This document shows, piece by piece, positions 12,321 through 25,121 of a stretch of 64,000 nt of DNA. Made by a program: the position numbers and the translations under genes. The notes under the pieces were generated by a model that saw nothing but the letters and a program-made list of their open reading frames with translations, ran no database searches and was not told the DNA's origin. The stretch lies in assembly GCA_037074705.1 (NCBI GenBank), contig CM073594.1, positions 60,818,509 through 60,882,508 on the forward strand. Direction: 5' to 3'. How positions within the stretch are numbered: the first letter of the stretch is position 1; each line of letters begins with the position of its first letter. Source of the stretch: Zhengitettix transpicula. Its lineage: Eukaryota > Arthropoda > Insecta > Orthoptera > Tetrigidae.

Positions 12321-13082
12321 GTTTTCAAAATTGTTCAAAAGAAATCGGGTACAAAATGATTTATTTAATTTTCTCTGTCAAAAATTCTTTGACTTTGCCT
12401 CAATAACTTTCGAAAATTAAATGAATACTTTATATTTCTACTTATAGGGCACGCCTGAAATGAAATTTGTTTTATTTTGTCTTTCGCATTTATAAACTTT
12501 CAAAAATCCAAAAATGATATTGTTTTCATTTTACATTCTTAACCTTAATTTCAAATTTAGCCATTTTCCTCTTGTCATGAAACTATTCGTATTTGAGTTT
12601 TTGAAAAATGTTCCATTTCCAGTAGCTTTAAGAGGAAGAGTAGACGTCACCATATAGGTTAAAGTCAAATACAGTGTCAGAATATATCCAGTAATGTATT
12701 TTTTTTGTATAAACAAAAAAAACGATAAAAAACATAAGCACGGTTGATTAAACTGTGACAATATAGTAGAGAGAGTAGAATAATTGATAACCACGGGATA
12801 AATACAGAAAATAATTGTGAAACAGTGATGATATGTCAATGTACGAGACTTTTTATATTGTACCCAGGGGAAAAACCATTAGGAGAATTACAACGTTAAC
12901 ACCGTACCAAAATAATTAAAAAATAAAATATTTTAATAGCAAATAACAATTATTGTATATTGGAAGTTATTTTAATTCCAATTTTAATCCATTAGCTTTC
13001 TAAATACTATTTTTCTCCAATAATTTTTTAATTATAGTTAAAAACTACACTATATTACTCAAGTATTTAATTTATTAATCTA
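12321..13082. other. Intron DNA, nothing recognised
   Basis: AT-rich sequence with short frames on the minus strand only. I see no coding or RNA features. Confidence 0.45.
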
Positions 13083-13860
13083 TCTATATATATAAAAATG
13101 AATTGCTGTTCGTTAGTCTCACAAAAACTCGAGAACGGCTGAACGGATTTATCTTATCTTAGTCTTGAAATGTTCGTGGAGGTCTAGGAAAGGTTTAAAA
13201 GGCGAGAAAAAATCGAATATATTTCGGGAAAACCCTAAAAACAGTCCTTTTCTATTTCCCATACAAACTTTTTCTAAATAAAATACAAATCTACACCAGT
13301 CGAGAAATTTTCACCAAATTTCGTACACGTGTTCTTTGTGACCAGGAAACAAACACTGTCGGGGTGAGACGCGTCTTCAACCCCCAGAAGCGGGGGTGGA
13401 AATATTTAAACATACTAAAACAGCCGATATTTGAGTCGGATAAATATTTTTAGGGGTCAAAGATATTGATAGTGTTTCTACCAATATTATCTGAATACAA
13501 TTTTCATCCCCTACGCCCTGTGAAAAGGACACCCTTCGGGTTTGGGGTGGAGATGCTTTACAGTAAAATAACGCGAATACAACCGAGATTGGAGTCAAAT
13601 CAAAGGTTATGGAAGTCACTGTGTTTAGTTACGACATTCAAATTGGCATTTACCCCTCAGATGCAGGGGTAGCGGGGTGCAAATTTTGGAACATGCAAAC
13701 ACGGCAGATATTTGCGTTGAAGAAATATTTTTCAGAGTTAATTATAATGATTAGGGTTCGAGTAGCGTTACATAAAAATTGCGCAAAAGCAGCCGAAATT
13801 GGAGTCATATCGGGGTTTATAGATAAATGACATCTCGGGCAACGCCGGGCACCCAGCTAG
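13083..13860 (+). mobile_element. Non-autonomous helitron-like element, copy 1
   Basis: The element begins TCTATATATATAAAAATG directly after an A and ends CCCAGCTAG directly before a T. This is the TC...CTAG structure with insertion between A and T that defines Helitrons. A short GGC/GCC dyad lies in the GGGCAACGCCGGGC segment just before the end, where helitrons carry a terminal hairpin. There are no terminal inverted repeats or target duplication. The interior (778 bp) is moderately GC-rich and has no Rep/helicase coding, so it would depend on an autonomous partner. A TC four bases further upstream is an alternative 5' end. Confidence 0.75.
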
Positions 13861-15597
13861 TAATAATATAAACATTGCAAAGGTTCAGAGATATTGAAAC
13901 GAATTTTTATTTTATGACAGTTGAAAAATTGCAAAGTACGCACATCATGGTCGTGTTGTTATTATTATAAATGACACTGTATAAAGAAGATATCATGACG
14001 ATGTTAGCAGAAAGATAGAAATGATATCGAAAAAAAAATTCTCTGCCGATATATCGCAGGAACGTGGGGAATAAAATGTGATAGGGCTAAAACCACTATA
14101 TTAAAACTAGTCAACCTGGTCCAGACTGTAAATCAGACTGTCGGACACCGAAATCACTCAAAACCGAAAGCGGAACAAATTGCAGAGAAATTTAATCCAG
14201 TGCTTATTCATTTGGTTTCAATTGCGATAATTCAGTCCATTAAATGCGGTTCCTTTAGTCAAATAATTTTTTTTGATAGCTAAAATATCCATTTCTGAAA
14301 GTGCATATGCGACTCCCTCAGTCAAAACACTGTATTTAATTCTCAGCGCGCCGATGACGAAGTGCAACACGAATATAGCAGCAATGCCTCGCCTCTAAAA
14401 TGATCTCAATGTCTGGCGAAGACTGAATTTAAATTATATATTGTAAGTTCTTGCCTTTAGAATCATTACGATACATATTTGTTTCATGTGTAGGAAAATG
14501 CATGGATACAACGCTGATATATCTCTTCTACGGAAACAAGTTTTCAATTCAGAGCTGCGCTTATTATGCATTTTTAAACAGCGCCTGTCTTAGCGAGTGA
14601 GAGAATTTATGGAAGCCCTGCTACTGAGAGATGTATCTGCACGAGCAGTTTCTCCTCCACGGATAGCTTTCGTGCTACACAGACACACGGGAGGGAGGAA
14701 AAAATAAAAACTTCTCTCAGCATGAATACGTGATTATCTCTGACATATCTGCTTTCCCAGTACAAACTGAAACTTTATTTAGCCTTTCTGATCCGTCACG
14801 GTTGCACGAACATGACGTAAATTAAAAATATAAGTAGAGAGTAGCCGCGTTCTCGTATCTACGGCGTGACTGTCAACTGTAACTGTGGAAAAAAAACACT
14901 GTTATAGTCATGCTATACTGGAGTTGCAAAGAAACTTTTTTTTACGATTATCTTTGACCTCAAATCATAATGTATCAGGAGGCCAGCGAAATCAAGACGG
15001 GTCAACTTTATTAATTGCAAATAAACTTCCGTTACCCCAAACTGCTTTGTAATTTTTATTTATAATCACATAGGAAAATTATTTAAATTTTCAATTAATA
15101 TTTATTTTTTAATGGACGAACAGGTGGAAAATGGTTAATAATTGACCATGAAGAAAAACTAAACGGAGAACTTAATGATTAATAACAATTACCCTTACAT
15201 CTGTTTTTTATTAATAAGATACGTATATTAACGTGCATTATAACAGGCAATTTAAAATATTTTATTCTGTACTACAACGTTTCCATACTATTTTTGTACC
15301 TTTATAAGGTTAAATATTGTTTGCAAACACACCTAATGAAAGCTCAAGAGTGTACAGAAACTTCGTTGTGTTGAATAAATTAATTGAAAATGTCCTTATA
15401 ATTGTCATAATAATTATCATTTAATAAGGTAAATTACCAAATAAATATTTCTTCAATTTTTTCGAATACTCTGCAATTATATTTTAAAAAACAGATTCTC
15501 GAGAGTTTTGAAAAATAACTTTTCTGCAAGCATTATAAATTGAATATAACTCGTATATGAATTATAGATATGTTTATATTTATTTATAAATGTTTTG
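13861..15597. other. Intron DNA, nothing recognised
   Basis: AT-rich with a slightly more GC-balanced part at about 14080-14900. No splice-flanked coding segment or RNA gene is visible. Confidence 0.45.
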
Positions 15598-15815
15598 GCC
15601 CGACCTACTTAATGCAGGTTTTTCTGAAGTTTTCCCTGCATTTCTTCAGGCGAATACCGGGTAGGATCCTTAAACCATAGCCCGCAGGCCCTAGTAACCC
15701 TTGGCTACCTTCCTCTACCCTTCCTCATCCCCCCTTTCAAATCCCTTCCTATGCTATTAAAGGGGAGTTGCCCATTGTGAATCACCCTCATGTAGCCTGT
15801 TGCCCTAAACAAAAG
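15598..15815 (+). repeat. 540-bp A-tailed repeat, copy E (truncated)
   Basis: Only the A-tail-proximal part is present. It starts at CCCGACCTACTTAATGCAGG and runs to GTTGCCCTAAACAAAA. The first ~300 bp, including the hairpin, are missing. A run of nine or so C residues (15816-15824) separates it from copy F. Confidence 0.88.
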
Positions 15816-15824
15816 CCCCCCCCC

Positions 15825-16320
15825 TTTTCTTTGAGAGATACGAAGGGGCTACCTTTGGGGATGCCTTTTCCTCTCCGTTTTTGAACTAAGGTTCCCACAA
15901 GCCGAGGCACCTCGGCCTGTTCTGAGAGGTGCATGTTCCGGGGTCACGGACTTTGCGCATACGGTAAGAGTTTTACGCTATTCCCATTGGAACAGTCGGC
16001 CAGCTGCCTCCTAAACTAGTCGAGATACGGTGTAATGGAATGCTGCGTCCCCACAGAAAACTCTTCTCCCGCATCCGAAGGGTGTGGGACAAGTACCCAA
16101 AGCCCGACCAACCTGATGCAGGTTTTTCTAGCGTTTTCCCTGTATTACTTTTAGGCGAATTCCGGGTAGTATCCTTAAAATATAGCCCTGGGGCCCTAGT
16201 TAATCCTTGGCTACCTTCCTCTACCCTTCCGCATCCCCCCTTTCAAATCCCTTCCTATGCTATTAAAGGGGAGTTGCCCAACATGGATTATCCTCATGTA
16301 GCCTGTTGCCCTAAATAAAA
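15825..16320 (+). repeat. 540-bp A-tailed repeat, copy F
   Basis: This copy starts at the GAGAGATACGAAGGGGC landmark, so the hairpin head is missing. It continues through the core to GTTGCCCTAAATAAAA. It is head-to-tail with E. Confidence 0.9.
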
Positions 16321-17490
16321 AATCAGTGTCTGTAGTGTAGATATATTGAAGGGTTGAATAGTTACATAATTTTACAGATTACTTAGAGAAAGCTAAATAA
16401 TTAAAAATTTTAAAAAGTTTTATTTTTTTATTAAACTGTTGACTTATAAAATTTTTTCAGTTAAATTAGAACCAAAAATTATTTTAAATTGTATGAAAGA
16501 AATTCAAATTTTTTTTCAAGCATTATTGAAAAGCGCATAAAATTTTCAATCCGGAATATGCCAATTTTCAATCTTATTTCTTTATTAATGAGAATAAAAC
16601 ACAGAACCACACGAATAATTATGAATGAAAAAATGGTTATTATTCTGAACATAAGGGAAAAATGGATGTTAATATTTGGAAATTATTTAATGGAGGCGAA
16701 CATAGATTTATAGCTGACCAAAAAAAAATGTTGAAGTAAATTATATTAATTCAATTTTATTCCATACATTTCCAAATTTTTTTAATTAATCGGTTCGAAA
16801 AATGATTTTATATTATATAAAAGAATTTGGATTTTTTTTTTAGTCGTAATTCATTATTATTGAAAATTTAGAAATAACTCACATATTGTAATAAATAATT
16901 AAGAATTGAAAATGTTGTTATTCTTCAGTAATTAAGAAAGGTAAAAAATTTAAATTTTTAAAATATTGTATGGAGAACATACAATTTGTACGTCATAGTA
17001 CTACTACTATTATTATTATTATCGTCTGATTTAGGAAGATAATGAAAAATCCATATTCTAATTATGAAATAGTTTATACGAAACTAAATTTTATAATTAA
17101 TATTCCCAGATTATTTCAGAAAGATGAAGTTCTCATTATAACAATATTTTAATAATCTATTAACAGGAATATGAAATATATATGTACATATGTATGTAAC
17201 AGCTCACCTTTCAATGCTCAATGTTGAAAATAAAAAATTATCTGAACACGGATGAAAATTGTGAGCTAAATTATGCGTGACTGAGTTCGCGGAATCTGAT
17301 ATCAATTATATTAGTGTTTACATTTACTTAATGGGATCCGTCAAAGTTAAAAATTACAAAGCAAAAAATTCCCAGAATTCCGTGTCCGTGTAACAGGAAT
17401 TTTGTCTATTTCAGCTGGCGGAAAAATTCCATATTCTCTGTAGAAACTTGTTCGCTGCCCATATTTTTGCTGCTCTAATGTCCCTTTAAT
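16321..17490. other. Intron DNA, nothing recognised
   Basis: Very AT-rich sequence containing a lysine/isoleucine-rich open frame at 16489-16713 that has no recognisable features and is probably chance. Confidence 0.45.
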
Positions 17491-17491
17491 T

Positions 17492-17611
17492 ACACATTTA
17501 CTGATATTTTCTTTGTTACACATTCCAGGAACACTAATATTGCAATTAATGACACATTTAATGATATTTTCTATGTTACACATTCCTACAATACGAATAT
17601 TGCAATTAGAA
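17492..17611. repeat. Two-unit tandem repeat, 60 bp
   Basis: ACACATTTACTGATATTTTC at 17492 recurs 60 bases later as ACACATTTAATGATATTTTC, and the units stay aligned to TATTGCAATTA at the end of each. This is a simple local duplication. Confidence 0.85.
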
Positions 17612-17686
17612 TGTAGTTAAATATAATTTTGTATTTGATGGTACTTGTTGTTTTCAATATTTATTTTAATTTATATCAATATTATG

Positions 17687-18031
17687 TTATATAGATTTTT
17701 TTAAACAGTCGTTCGTTACTAATATTTTTGGAAGAAACTTGCTCGTGGAAGAGAAACCCCGCCATAATGAAACTATCAGGGCACCACATTGCACGAGTGC
17801 AGGGGAATAGATAGTCTCCCATGACACAAGACCATTAAGGTGAGTAATGTAGCCCCCCTTGGCACCATGCCCAGATATGCCATAAGCTGGACAGCTATAT
17901 TTGTACCTGTAATTGGTTTGGAATCGATAAACGCTGAAAGGTCGAGGCTTTAACCGTTCATAATCAAAACGACAACGACGCCGGACGGTCCGTGAAAAAA
18001 AAAACCAATTCCAATGCGCGGGCGATTCCAT
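17687..18031 (-). other. GC-balanced island with a 114-codon minus frame
   Basis: The segment is noticeably less AT-rich than its surroundings. It carries one minus-strand open frame of 114 codons with many Arg, Tyr, Ser and Cys residues. I recognise no domain, see no splice sites that would make it an exon, and cannot tell a decayed element from a conserved noncoding block. Confidence 0.2.
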
Positions 18032-18575
18032 CCTGCATGGGAAAATATCGATTTATTCGAATTATAAAATTTTGTGGGAAATGAAGAACTATAACAGTTA
18101 TCCCGTGAAGGAACTGAGAAAATGGTAAAATGAATAATAAAAAAAGAAACTAAGTATTCATAAAAAAATATTACAGAGTGTATTCCTTAAATATTGTCAA
18201 ATTACTCTTATATTAATCCATTTAAATATGAAAGACCCAGATATATACGGATGACGTCCTCAGGATTCAACTAAAAAAACTGATACTTTTACAAATAAAA
18301 AAACTGGCCATAACTCAGAAAAAATTAATAATTGAGAACTCGATTCATTAAATGTAATCATATATTTACAAATACACATTTGAAAGCATATTTTAATTAT
18401 TTTATATAATTACATGTACTATATTAACTTTAATATAATGCTCTGAAATTGTTACGCATCTCTTTCCAGAAATTTAAAAATCATTACGTCCAAATGTCGT
18501 TTAGAATAATCGTTGTTTGAAAATAAATCTTTTGATGTTATAATTAGTCCGTAGTCAACGTCCGAAACTTTTAGG

Positions 18576-19032
18576 TTATTCTGTCTTTTTTAAACTCACG
18601 TATTTTAAAATTAAACATTTACTGACAATTTATATAACGATATTTAATGGATCATTTATACTTTATAATGACGATAATTTAAAAATAATGAACGTAATTC
18701 AAAATTAAATGTCAGACAATTTATGGTTGTAAAATAACTAATATAAGATTAGCAAAAGAAACACTAAAATGAAAATTGTTTTCTGTAGCTCTGAATTTCA
18801 GAAAATTTTAAAGATTTCATATTATCGATGCACTTTTCAACAAACAATTTTTACATTTTAAATAAAATCCGAATGTAAAGCGACCACTTTTAAAATTGAA
18901 CTGTTAAAATTGAGTATTGATACAAAGAAATATATTATTGGATGTATTCCGTCACACATTATGTAAATTAAGAAATTATTCTGACTTTTTTACACTCATG
19001 TATTTTAAAATTAAACATTTACTAACAATTTA
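18576..19032. repeat. 57-bp direct repeat, copies 400 bp apart
   Basis: The segments 18576-18632 and 18976-19032 match closely. Both contain GTATTTTAAAATTAAACATT and end in ACAATTTA. The exact 400-bp offset suggests a segmental duplication or two remnants of the same repeat. The DNA between them is AT-rich and unremarkable. Confidence 0.75.
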
Positions 19033-19589
19033 TTAAATTAATATAACGACTTATGGTCACTTAAATATAAAAAATATTATTTAATGAATAAAGTTATGTT
19101 CCGCACAATATTTCATTGAAAAACTCCAGACACCTTTAGGTATTACAATGTTGTTATTTATTTAATAATCTTTGGATATATCTGCAATAAATACTTTTAT
19201 AAAGTAATGGGTGAATATACGATTTTAAGAGTCACTAGAATATTTTGCGTTATAAGTAAAACATTTTCATTCCCACCCTTAATTAACTATATTTAAACTA
19301 ATCAATTTTATATTAATTAAGAAATTAATGCATGGTATTCGACTGATTCTTAAATTCGTATTTATTCATTACTTTATACATTTTTTCTATTATATATATC
19401 TTTAAGTTAAATATTAATTAATAATATTTTAATAACACCTGAAGATGTTCAAATGTCTGGATAAAACGTATTATCGTTTAATAAAAATTAAATGTAACTT
19501 CATTAATTGGGCACAATGATTTTTTAAATCTTATTTTTCAATTTCAGTATGATAATTCAATTCTGAGAAATATAATGATTCAAAATGTT

Positions 19590-21015
19590 CTTCAAAACTT
19601 ACGTTCAAGACTCACATCGAGCAACTAATCATAGAAAGCAAAAAACGTCTACTAATCCTCAAGCTACTAGCTGCCAAGAACAGGGGAGCAAAGATGGAAC
19701 TATTGAGTCTCACCTACAGGGCAATGATCAGAACAAAAATAGATTATGGAGCACACATATATATGACAGCACAGAAAAGGATGCTAAGAAGACTAAACGT
19801 TGTCCAAAACGAAGCAATGAGAGTGATAACCGGATGTTATAGATCCACCCCAATACCGAGACTCACACTTGAGGCAAACGAAATCCCGCTTAGACGCAGA
19901 AGGAAAGTAATTGCAATTAGATACGCGATCAAGGCAAGAGAGGCATCGAACCCAATAATAAGAGGACAAAACATCACTCCTCGATATGCAGAGAAAGAAC
20001 CACCTAGAAACCTAGCCTCGTACTACACTACACTAAAGGATATATTACGAATGTAAGGAATGACTCTTCCAGAGATGGACCACAACACCACGGCAAGCAT
20101 ACCACCATGGAAGCTTATCGAATTTCCAATCGATACATCGCTACATAAACTTAAAGTAAACAATCCACATAACACTAACTGGAACGCAGAAATCTATCAG
20201 TTGCTACAAAGATATAATTCTCCCAGAGTCATTTATACCGATGGGTCCAAAAATTCAAATGGAGTCGGGTGCGCAATAGTTACGACAGGCAAAGAAAAAT
20301 CTATCGCTATAAACCATAATGGATCGATAATTACAGCAGAATTATACGCCATTTACATGGCCACGGAACTGTGTCTGGAAACACCGGAGGCCAACAATAT
20401 CATCTAAACCGATTCCAAGGACGCAATACACAGAATAAGTAGTACAGTGCACAGAAATGGTTGTATAAGTCGAATTAGAGAGAATATATTGAAAATACAA
20501 GAAAAATGAAACCGGATCACTATAGCCTGGCGCATAAGGACATAGTAGGACACGACAGGGCAGATCTCCTAGCGAAGATGGCAGCTGATCATCAAGGAAG
20601 ATCCAGCAACCAGCAGGGACTGCAGAGTACGGCTCTACAAGGAACTGGAGGAAAAGTGGAGTAGACCTGTGAAACCAGAGGAACGCGGAGTCATCCTCAG
20701 AAATGTCAACAGCATCAGAGAAATAACTATCTCGAAGGCAACAGGTTGTTGTAGCCAGAATAAGAACATTGCACTCCAGTTTCACTCATTCATTCTTGAT
20801 TTCCAGATCTCCGCAGCCGGTACGCATCTCATTCAAGGAGTCCACAACAAATCCTCATGTCCTCTTTGACTGCCCCAAATATAGCAAGATAAGAAGATCA
20901 CCCATAGCCTTACATTCAATGATGGAGATTTGCAAATCATCAGCAGCAATAAACAACCTCATAGACTTTACGATGAAAACTGATTTGTTTAAAGTAATTT
21001 AAATGTTATACAAAT
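19590..21015 (+). pseudogene. I/R1-like LINE remnant: RT thumb, RNase H
   Basis: A 5'-truncated non-LTR retrotransposon. The first part (to the stop near 20055) is the region just after the RT active site, with landmarks YRAMIRTKIDYGAHIY and VVQNEAMRVITGCYRS. After one stop in the same frame comes an RNase H domain: YTDGSK near 20235, TAELYAI near 20335, then a stop (20405) followed by TDSKDAI, and near 20545-20595 a GHDRADLLAKMAAD block that would supply the last catalytic Asp. A degraded Cys/His segment follows near 20850. RNase H after RT points to the I/R1 group rather than Jockey or CR1. At least two stops and later shifts make it dead. It ends just upstream of the 21254 exon. Confidence 0.85.
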
Positions 21016-21253
21016 GCAGAACTTAACAGATTAAGTCGCTAATGACCAAAAGGTTAATGTGACGTTAAATTGTAATTAAAATAAAAACTTCTATTGGTTG
21101 GAGGAAGATCTACATTAATACGTTATAAGTGTTTCTGTTATTAACTGTTTAACTTCTGTTAATTGTGGTCGCATTTTATTATTATTATTACTTAATTAAA
21201 TCAGCCGGTTAAATAGTCTGATTTATTTTTTTATTTCCGGGCGTTTGTTTCAG

Positions 21254-21391
21254 ACGTGTTCAACATGAGCCTGAACGCGTTGCCTCGCATTCCCGGAGGA
21301 GACCTGCCTTACTTCAAAGATCTTTACTGGTCTCACAACGATTCCTGGCTGCTCGCAAAGTTTGACGACTTTGACCACACTCACTTCGACG
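21254..21391 (+). CDS. Dpr-like gene, linker exon
   Basis: This 138-nt exon is bounded by a TTTGTTTCAG acceptor and a GTAAGT donor, starting and ending in phase 1. Joined to the previous exon it continues as D-VFNMSLNALPRIPGGDLPYF and ends HFD. The peptide is rich in Asp, Phe, Trp and Leu and has no cysteine, so it looks like an extended extracellular linker before the Ig domain. There are potential N-glycosylation sites at NMS and NDS. The exon is clearly GC-richer than the flanking intron and both splice junctions keep the frame, which supports it as real. I do not recognise this segment as characteristic of a particular Dpr paralogue. If transcription starts at the CpG-rich block near 11 kb, its in-frame ATG at 21264 could serve as a start. 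Confidence 0.8.
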
Positions 21392-23799
21392 GTAAGTTAT
21401 CAACTCTCAATCATATCGCTAATAATTATTATCCTAACACTCAGTAGTGAAACATGACGTCACAATCGGCAAGAACTTACAATGAAAACATTTTATTACA
21501 CTTAAGTACCAAAAGGTGAAGTGGAGTAAAAGAATAATAAACTTGAAGGTCTCCTGTAATAAAACACGAAGGACGAAAAGGGGAAATTCCCGAAGTTGTG
21601 CCCAATTGTTGTACCCCTTCTATGAGAGGCAATTCTGTAATTTAATTCCTTTAATTCAAATTAGTCTAACTTTATAAAATAAAAAATCACACAAGAACTA
21701 ATTCAATGGAATGAGACAAAAACACCTTTTTATGAAATTTTAAACCTAAATTTGAATTCAAAGAGGTCTAAAAATTGGACTATCACGTTTCAAAAATATT
21801 TAAATAATTTTCCAAAGACTCTTACATCTCCTGTAATCGAAATTTTGCCTCTACAAGATTGTTAAATCTTTTTCACCTTTTAGTAATATATTTTAGGGAG
21901 ATATGGATTAAAAGGTTTTATAAAAGATGTAAAAACCAGGGCAACAGAGGATGGACATTAAGAAAAGGGCACTACATTTGATGCGTCACTGGCTCGATTC
22001 AGCAAAGACGTCCTTATCTTCAATTACGTATTGACAATACCTTCCATTATACTTCATTTTTAAAAACTCAATTCGGCGAATTACAACGCTTGTGAAATTT
22101 TTTAAGAATTTTTGAAATTTTATTTGTGATCGTAAGCAACCTATTGCTTGAGTTCGCTTGTCTTTGTGGGTCACGAATTAGAAAGAGCCCTGTAAAATAC
22201 ATCAAACGGTCAATAAAGCTGTGGCTGAAATGGCAAACGATTCATGACTAAAATCCCGCTGGTAAATTACTTTTAATAAAATTTACTCCAGTATTATAAA
22301 AAGTATTTTTCACACTTAAAGTTAAGCATTTCTTTTAACAAATGAAGTATTATAGCGCACCAAAACTCAGAGGCCATTGCAACCTAACGAGGTATTAAAC
22401 TTGGATCGAAACTTTGTATTGGTTTAACTGTTCTTCCGTGAGATGTAATTATATAATTTAATTAAATTAAATTAAAATTATTCTTGCCTGATTTATATTA
22501 TTTTTACAATTAAATTTTCCTCTGAATCACGTTCTTTTAATTGGTTTTGTAATATATCGAAAATATTACCGATCGCTGAAGCAAGAATAAAATAATCGAA
22601 CAAACAAGTAAATTAAAAATAACAGCGTTGTTCTGAGACGTCACACAGCGAAGCCTACTTTTTCCGGAAAATAAAATACGCCGGCGTGGAGGTTGTTAAA
22701 GAAAAAAAATTCAGGAATACGTCCTTTTTTTAAGAAAAGGCATAATAAAACCTCTCACCAACGTCCCGTAATTTCAACGTTAAAAAGCAGGTAATAACTC
22801 TACTTAAAAAAATTTTCAGCTCAGTTTCTTTCGCGCACAAGTTGTTAAACGTCACCTTCAACCACCCCCTCCGACCCCCTCCACTCAAAAAACCGCGGGC
22901 GCACTGTTAACTTGTTAAAGAGGAGCTAACTTTCGCTAGGCGTTTGTTGGCTGGGAAACCCCCAGATGCTGAAAGTAACTTTGCGCGACACCTCATCTCA
23001 TTTGGCAACGTAGGGAAGGAAGGAAGGTAGGAAGTTTAAAACGACGGTGGGTAACCTTGACGTTTCACACGAAAATTTGTAACAACATCGAGTGAAAGTT
23101 GTCGCCGTTAAGGTAACTCGATCGTGCGGAAAATTTAATTGCGAAACCTCAACAACCGTTTTGTTAACCATAAAGTTCCAAATTTTTAAAAAGTGAAAGC
23201 TTAAAAAAACAAACGGTAAAAACAATGCGTTCATTTAAATATATATTTTTTGTGTGTGTGTAAAGGTGACACGGTTTAAACGTAAATCATTTTACTTCAA
23301 TTCTGTTAAATCACAAATTGTTTGAAAAAACCTAGCTGTTGTTTAAAAATATGTATTTAAATAACTATTTCATGACTTATTTCTAAATAAATAGAAAAAA
23401 ACCTGAGTCAAATTCGTTAGAAATTAATAATGAAAAATTTTAAATGTTCTAATAATACAAAAATTACATCTCACCCCTAAATTTTTTGGACCACTTCAGC
23501 ATTAAATTTAATTTAATTGAAATTTACACCGTGAAGACTTCCCCAAAATTTAGGAATGATACGTTGGGTTTGTTTTATTATAACGCACTAATAAATTGAA
23601 ATTATTTCTTAATCAAGAGATATTTTTTATTTAATTAATTCGTAGAAGTCCAAATATTTTTTCTGTAATTTCAATAAGGATCCGTTACCGTATAAATTAT
23701 TATCATAAAATCCTCGAGTAAAAATGACGTAAGTAACTTATTCACCGTAATGATGCGCTATCCATCAAATTAATGTCATCATCATCCCAAAAATTAATC

Positions 23800-24210
23800 A
23801 AAAATTCAAAACCCTATACCCACTACTGAAAAAAACTCCCGAGTCTCAATAAATACTAAACGATTAATCAATAGCTCCTTAATCCAACCCGTCTGGTCCT
23901 ATGCCTGTCCTATCTGGGGGTCCACTGCCAAATCCCACTTACAAAATCTCCAAATTATCCAAAAAAAAAAAATACTCCGCTCCATTACCAATGCTCCAGG
24001 GTTCCTAAGAAACTCCACAATTCACAAATCCATTTCCGCTCTCCTCAAAAGCACCATCAACCACCCAAATCCGACCATAGAACACATACATAGTCACCGC
24101 CCCCAAACCGCCGTCTGCAACGCAAGCTCCCAATAGACCTCAACACTCCGGCACTCCCTGACGTTTCCTCATCCCACCAACCACAATATAACCTCCCTGA
24201 CCGATAACAT
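23800..24210 (+). pseudogene. Jockey-like LINE, RT C-terminal fragment
   Basis: Translation gives the part of a Jockey-clade polymerase after the active site. LYPLLKK near 23815 is followed, after a shift, by SLIQPVWSYACPIWGSTAKS and ITNAPGFLRNSTIH, then after another shift QRKLPIDL near 24120 before a stop at 24205. The order and spacing match the C-terminus of Jockey elements. At least two frameshifts and a nonsense codon show it is dead. I see no poly-A tail. Confidence 0.8.
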
Positions 24211-24949
24211 AGCTATTTAATTCTCAACACAACTCCCCAAATCGTAACAGTAACCACCAAACACCCATCTCATCTTCCACCCCCAAACCCCTCAGAACAA
24301 CAAAGCACGAACACAAGTGGTGGAAAGTCACTGGATTCTCCACATTCTCAAGTCAGCATGTGAATTATTTATCAATTATTGTAAATACTTTTAAATTATT
24401 TAACAAAACTGTACAATCTAACGATAAAAGTTTTTTAAGAATAAATTTAAAATGCAATCTATCGGATCCACAACAGTAGCAACTACGAGCCTGGTGATGT
24501 TCATTGTCCGCGTTAAATATTCTGAAATTTCTCCCGGTTGATGATGCAGTGTTAATTCTCCTTATCAAATACTACAATAATATTAGCAGAGGTAATAGCA
24601 TTACAAAGACATGCTGAATAATAAAGTTTTTAACGCGGGTTTCTAATTAATTTAAGTAATTAACAACCCGTATAACAGAGAATAACAGGACATAATTTTA
24701 AAAGTGAATAGACATTTATATCAACAGTTGTGGCATTTGTCAAACACTAGAACAATATTAGCAAAGGTAATAACATTACAAAGATTATTTAATTAATCAT
24801 CATATATAGTATTTAAATGTGACGTGTCTTGTCTCGTAATTGTTGGACTCGATATAGAAAATGTCTGTTTTAAAAATTAGCTTCTTAACTATAAAAACAG
24901 TACTGTCAAGATATAAATATAACGTTGAAATTCTACATTGCCTTTACGT

Positions 24950-25012
24950 TCTTTAAATACAGTTATCAAAGATCGTTTAGTCTGGCCGATATAACAAAAT
25001 GAGCAATTATTG
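24950..25012 (-). pseudogene. Penelope-like GIY-YIG fragment
   Basis: Minus-strand translation reads CSFCYIGQTKRSL, the start of the GIY-YIG endonuclease domain of Penelope-like elements. Flanking sequence is too decayed to extend it. It points opposite to the PLE 3' end about 400 bp downstream, so either two copies met here or one copy is internally inverted, which is common in PLEs. Confidence 0.7.
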
Positions 25013-25121
25013 AAAATATTTTTTTAAATAAAACTACTTGAATCAAAAACATTAAGACAATATTTATGATTTTTTAACAAAATATATCAACTAACTAAAA
25101 GATTTGAAAATTGAAGAGATT

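Larger units (their letters stand above)
4928..21253 (+). other. Dpr-like gene, first intron in window
   Basis: This 16.3-kb intron runs from a GTAAGT donor to a TTTGTTTCAG acceptor. Its recognisable contents are the CpG-rich block at 10.7-11.5 kb, RT-motif fragments at 11.8-12.3 kb, a helitron at 13.1 kb, a repeat pair at 15.6-16.3 kb, tandem repeats near 17.5 kb and an I/R1-like LINE at 19.6-21.0 kb. The stretch 4928-10690 holds only AT-rich DNA with isolated hammerhead-like motifs near 5775, 7250 and 8643. The stretches 13.9-15.6 and 16.3-19.6 kb show nothing coding. Confidence 0.7.

Noticed and set aside
16489..16713. 74-codon + strand frame
   Set aside because: The Lys/Ile/Asn/Phe-rich composition is typical of chance frames in AT-rich DNA.
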